From the NCBI GenBank assembly GCA_018064695.1, contig JAGHUU010000008.1, positions 1-8,753 on the forward strand: 8,753 nt of DNA, written 5' to 3'. Below the pieces are notes generated by a model. The model was not told where the DNA came from. It saw nothing but the letters and a program-made list of their open reading frames with translations, and made no database searches. This document shows, piece by piece, positions 6,083 through 8,753 of the stretch (its first letter is position 1; the number at the start of each line of letters is the position of its first letter). Source of the DNA: Candidatus Blautia equi. GTDB lineage: Bacteria > Bacillota > Clostridia > Lachnospirales > Lachnospiraceae. Both the position numbers and the translations under genes were made by a program.

Positions 6083-7738
6083 ATGAGAGAAATAAGTAAG
6101 ATAAAGATCGTGCGGCTTCTGGCTGCAATGCTCCTGCTGGTATGTCTGCTGGGTGGAGTAAAGAATGAACAGACATTTGCTGATACAGTGAACTGCAAGG
6201 TTACTTTTTCCGGTTTTGATAAGCTGAACGCATCTGTACCGCAGGGATCCCTGATGGTATTACCTACCCTCGCTTCCTCAACCGGTTATACAGGCTGGGA
6301 GAATCCATCCTACGGTTTCTTTTCTTTTGGTCAGACCGTGAGAGTAAACGGAAACGTGATCTTTTATGCATCCCAGAGAAAAGATGTAAAATGTGAGGTG
6401 CATTTCTTTAACAACTCCGGCGGCACCAATGCTTCCTACGAGAAGATGGGACAGACCGTGAGCAGAGGAAATGAAATTACCCTGCCAAAATTCGGAACTG
6501 TTGCCGGATACCAGAATATTGGATGGACCACCGCTAAGGGAAAGACCACTCCGATCTACAAAGTCGGTTCCAGATTTGTGGTAGGTCAGGACACCAATTT
6601 CTATGCAGTCAGAGCAAGGATCCTGAAGCTGAACTTTGCAGATACCAACGGAACAGCCGGTGCTGATTTCACAAAACTGGCAGCATCCGGTATCTCCGGT
6701 ACCAAGATCACACTTCCTGCCGGACCTTCCAAGCTGGAGGGAGATTTTGTGGGCTGGTCCACAGTAAAAAATGCCACTACTGCAACATATAAAGCGGGAA
6801 CTACTGTGACCCTTAAGAAGGATACCACCCTGTATGCGGTATATACCCCTATGGTAGAGATCCGCTTCTACAGCCAGAACAGAATTGGTGTGAGAAAGCT
6901 CCGCGTTGCACCGGGAACCACCGTGCGCCTTGTGGGTTATCATGAAGAGGGCTACACCATGCTGGGCTGGGGAACCACCAGCGGTCTCAGCACCCGTACC
7001 GGGAACAAGGTCTATGACGTTGGACAGGCCATTGTCCTCAACAAGAGCATGAAGCTCTTTGCCATCATGATGGATAAGCGTCTGGAGAAAAATATTTCCG
7101 CAAACACAATGCCGCGACTGGATACCACCAAGTATACCAAGGTCATCTTTGTAGGTGATTCCAGAACTGTGCTGATGCAGAACCATCTGAATGTGTGCCT
7201 GCAGAACGGAGAGTTCTCCTCCGCAGTACTGAAGGGCTACACCACAGTTGCCAAGAGAGGAAGCGGTCTTACATGGCTTAAGAATACCGGCTATCAGGAT
7301 CTTCTGAAGGCTATTGGAAACGGTGGAACGGCTTCCAAACCGATCGCCATCGTCTTCAACCACGGAATCAACGATATCACCAGTATCTCCAGCTACATTA
7401 CCTACATGAAGCAGATCGCACCGGCTCTGCAGAAGAAAAACTGTGTGCTCTACTATATGTCCCTGAATCCGGTCAACAACGTAGTGCTGAATAAGCGTGG
7501 TCTTGATGTAAAAGAGCAGCATGTTTACGCTTTCAACAACAAGATCAAATCCCAGCTCTGCGGTACCGGCAGCGCATATCGCTATATTGATACTTATACC
7601 GAGCTTTATAAGAACGGCTTCGCTCATTATAATGAGTATCAGACCAAGGATGACGGTCTGCACTTCTCTTATAAGACATATAAGCGTATCTATGCATACA
7701 CGATCAAACAGCTGAACGCTGACGCAGCAAACAGATAA
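6083..7738 (+). CDS. Secreted SGNH/GDSL-type hydrolase with four InlB/Flg_new-like repeats
   Basis: A 551-residue exported protein. Residues 1-33 look like a Sec signal peptide: basic N-terminus, LLAAMLLLVCLLGG core, and likely cleavage after TFA at 31-33. No lipobox fits. Four strand-rich modules follow at about 37-98, 103-177, 180-254 and 257-328, each with a GY/GD..GW, Y..G and D/K..(L/F)YA/FA pattern typical of InlB B-repeat or Listeria-Bacteroides (Flg_new) repeats. The C-terminal domain (about 348-545) has SGNH blocks: VGDSR with nucleophile S360, a Gly-rich KRGSG (391-395), HGIND (427-431) with N430, and DGLH with D524 and H527. All catalytic residues are present. Relatives are esterases or lipases, often deacetylating cell-wall or other polysaccharides; the substrate here is unknown. 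No LPXTG or C-terminal anchor is seen. The ribosome binding site is weak: AAGGAG at 6058-6063 is 19 nt away, with only GAAGAG nearer. The gene lies 66 nt after galK and ends at a strong terminator. Confidence 0.88.
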   Translation: MREISKIKIVRLLAAMLLLVCLLGGVKNEQTFADTVNCKVTFSGFDKLNASVPQGSLMVLPTLASSTGYTGWENPSYGFFSFGQTVRVNGNVIFYASQRKDVKCEVHFFNNSGGTNASYEKMGQTVSRGNEITLPKFGTVAGYQNIGWTTAKGKTTPIYKVGSRFVVGQDTNFYAVRARILKLNFADTNGTAGADFTKLAASGISGTKITLPAGPSKLEGDFVGWSTVKNATTATYKAGTTVTLKKDTTLYAVYTPMVEIRFYSQNRIGVRKLRVAPGTTVRLVGYHEEGYTMLGWGTTSGLSTRTGNKVYDVGQAIVLNKSMKLFAIMMDKRLEKNISANTMPRLDTTKYTKVIFVGDSRTVLMQNHLNVCLQNGEFSSAVLKGYTTVAKRGSGLTWLKNTGYQDLLKAIGNGGTASKPIAIVFNHGINDITSISSYITYMKQIAPALQKKNCVLYYMSLNPVNNVVLNKRGLDVKEQHVYAFNNKIKSQLCGTGSAYRYIDTYTELYKNGFAHYNEYQTKDDGLHFSYKTYKRIYAYTIKQLNADAANR

Positions 7739-7750
7739 GATAAGAAAAAG

Positions 7751-7785
7751 AGAAAGCGAAAATCTTCAGGATTTTCGCTTTTCTT
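7751..7785 (+). terminator. Rho-independent terminator after the SGNH hydrolase
   Basis: A stem of about 12 bp plus one wobble pair (left arm about 7752-7764, right arm 7770-7782, including AAGCGAAAATC / GATTTTCGCTT) encloses the 5-nt loop TTCAG. It runs into a T-rich tail (TTTTCTT). It starts 13 nt after the TAA at 7736-7738 and closes the long rightward unit before the sigma-factor gene. Confidence 0.88.
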
Positions 7786-7855
7786 CTGCAACAATTCAGG
7801 AAAAAATGAACACTGATAAACAGAGAGAGTTTACAGAGAAAACAGAGGTTGAAAT

Positions 7856-8326
7856 ATGGAGAATCTGAAAAACCCGGAGGTTTTTGTCAGATACTATGAG
7901 AGTGTCTACAAAGACCTGTATAGATATGCTCTGTATATGCTGGAGAATCCGGAGGATGCGGAGGATGTGACCGGTGAGACGGTGATGGATGCTTACGCTT
8001 CCATAGATAAGCTCCGGGACCCGAATGCGTTCCGCAGCTGGATCTTCACCATACTGAGCAACAAATGCAGGCGGAAGCGAAAGGAATACCTGCAGAAAAC
8101 CACGGAACTGCCGGAGGATCTCCGGGCAGAGGGGGATATGGAGGAAGCCGCTGCTGTGCGGGCCGCCTTCGCTGCGTTGTCTCCCGAAGAGCAGGAGATC
8201 ATTGGACTAAAGGTATTCGGCGGATATAAGAGTCATGAGATCGGAGAGATCCTGAATCTGAATGACAACACTGTGCGATCCAAAATACAGCGCGGACTGC
8301 AGAAGATGCGGGCGCTTTTAGAATAG
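7856..8326 (+). CDS. ECF-type RNA polymerase sigma-70 family factor
   Basis: A 156-residue alternative sigma factor that would direct RNA polymerase to a small set of promoters in response to a signal. Region 2 spans about 10-78 (FVRYYESVYKDLYRYALYML, NPEDAEDVTGETVMDAY, AFRSWIFTILSNKCRRKRKE), containing core-binding and -10 recognition helices. Region 4 spans about 102-153 (ALSPEEQEIIGLKVFGGYKS, HEIGEILNLNDNTVRSKIQR), a helix-turn-helix for the -35. Regions 1 and 3 are absent, as expected for the ECF group. AGAGG at 7844-7848, 7 nt before the ATG, supports the start. The gene begins 70 nt after the upstream terminator, so it starts a new unit, although I could not identify a convincing promoter in 7786-7840. 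It is followed after 13 nt by a single-pass membrane protein gene, the usual arrangement for a sigma factor and its membrane-bound partner. Confidence 0.93.
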   Translation: MENLKNPEVFVRYYESVYKDLYRYALYMLENPEDAEDVTGETVMDAYASIDKLRDPNAFRSWIFTILSNKCRRKRKEYLQKTTELPEDLRAEGDMEEAAAVRAAFAALSPEEQEIIGLKVFGGYKSHEIGEILNLNDNTVRSKIQRGLQKMRALLE

Positions 8327-8339
8327 AAAGAGGAATGTT

Positions 8340-8753
8340 ATGATGAACGATAACAGAATCATGGAGCTCCTTAAGGAATCCGGGGAAGAAGTGAAGATTC
8401 CGGAAAGCCTGAAGCCTGAGGCAATCTTACAGAAGCTTAAGGCCATGGAGACAGAAACAGAAGAAAAAGAGATCGTTGATGATCATAAGACAGAGGCGGA
8501 GATGCCGGAGAAGAAGACACCGGTCATTCCGTTCAGAAGAAAAATATATCAGTATGGAAGCTGGGCTGCTGTGGCTGCAGTGGTGCTCCTTGGCGCAGCT
8601 TATACAGGTCCGGTACTCCCGGGCAGCATGGGCGGAGCTAAAAAAGAAGCCGAAATGTCCGGCGCCATGTACAGCTCAGTATCCAAAGAGGAAGCTGTCA
8701 ATGAGATGGCAGATATGGCAGAAGAGGAAGCTGTGTACGAAATGGCAGACACG
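8340..8753 (+). CDS. Single-pass membrane protein after the sigma factor, 3'-truncated (putative anti-sigma or beta-propeller protein)
   Basis: The frame is open from 8340 to the window end, giving 138 residues with no stop. It starts MMNDNRIMELLKES and continues with IPESLKPEAILQKL (20-33), a charged linker (34-68), a hydrophobic segment (about 74-90), then an acidic extracellular stretch. The cytoplasmic tail of about 70 residues placed directly behind an ECF sigma gene suggests it binds the sigma factor. In Lachnospiraceae, genes with an IPESLKPE-type N-terminus behind a sigma factor often encode large proteins with an extracytoplasmic beta-propeller domain (PF09826-like). That is recall and inference, because the domain would lie beyond this window. 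GAGG at 8330-8333 serves either ATG at 8340 (6-nt spacer) or 8343 (9-nt spacer), so the start is uncertain by one codon. The sigma stop lies 13 nt upstream, so the pair is co-transcribed. Confidence 0.75.
   Translation, partial: MMNDNRIMELLKESGEEVKIPESLKPEAILQKLKAMETETEEKEIVDDHKTEAEMPEKKTPVIPFRRKIYQYGSWAAVAAVVLLGAAYTGPVLPGSMGGAKKEAEMSGAMYSSVSKEEAVNEMADMAEEEAVYEMADT
8688..8750 (+). repeat. In-frame 27-bp direct repeat coding EEAV(N/Y)EMAD
   Basis: Copies at 8688-8714 and 8724-8750 match at 22 of 27 bases and encode EEAVNEMAD and EEAVYEMAD, separated by 9 bp. They lie in the acidic stretch just outside the predicted membrane segment. The array may continue past the window edge. Confidence 0.6.

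Noticed and set aside
6140..6150. Lipobox in the SGNH hydrolase signal peptide (LLVC)
   Set aside because: Val directly before Cys does not fit the usual Gly/Ala/Ser requirement, and a TFA signal peptidase I site follows at residues 31-33.
6278..7663. Long open frame (461 codons) on the minus strand across the SGNH hydrolase gene
   Set aside because: It lies wholly antisense to a gene with clear domains and catalytic motifs, has no ribosome binding site or recognisable domain, and its product is an unlikely composition rich in His, Cys and Gly. It is a codon-usage shadow.
7807..7835. ECF-type autoregulatory promoter before the sigma gene (TGAAC at 7807-7811)
   Set aside because: No CGTC-like -10 occurs 15-18 nt downstream; a single short match is not enough.

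Overview
The window looks like a chromosomal segment of a gut-type clostridial Firmicute, most likely Lachnospiraceae. This rests on the gene families (a TSCPD-domain protein, an ECF sigma factor followed by a single-pass membrane protein, a large membrane-anchored protein of unknown function), strong AGGAG-type ribosome binding sites, sigma-A promoters with extended -10 elements, moderate GC, and protein sequences typical of that family. The genus cannot be named from the sequence alone. No tRNA, rRNA, CRISPR array, insertion sequence or phage gene was seen.

Layout. Positions 1-47 hold the start of a leftward gene, a small TSCPD-domain (TIGR03905-like) protein cut by the window edge. Positions 48-448 are a 400-bp divergent intergenic region. 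It holds a leftward promoter, a hairpin with a GAAA loop in the leftward leader, a short tandem repeat, a 42-bp near-perfect palindrome with no T-tract, and the rightward promoter. From 449 to 6016 four genes run rightward with short gaps: MTA/SAH nucleosidase (mtnN), a SAM-dependent methyltransferase, an 816-residue membrane-anchored protein of unknown function, and galactokinase (galK). A fifth gene (6083-7738) encodes a secreted SGNH-type hydrolase with four InlB/Flg_new-like repeats and ends at an intrinsic terminator (7751-7785). A new unit then starts with an ECF sigma factor (7856-8326) and a membrane protein truncated by the window edge (8340-8753).

How the genes may work together. 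MtnN removes S-adenosylhomocysteine, the product that inhibits SAM-dependent methyltransferases, so its place directly upstream of a methyltransferase makes biochemical sense. GalK makes galactose-1-phosphate, but no galT or galE lies in the window. The 816-residue protein and the SGNH hydrolase both act outside the membrane, so cytoplasmic metabolic genes are mixed with envelope genes in what looks like one transcription unit. The sigma factor and the downstream single-pass protein fit an ECF sigma/membrane-bound partner module.

Nothing here is clearly a new defence or mobile system. The items most worth a second look are the uncharacterised 816-residue protein with a C39-peptidase-like tail that seems to lack catalytic residues, the repeat-bearing SGNH hydrolase, and the two inverted repeats in the divergent intergenic region.
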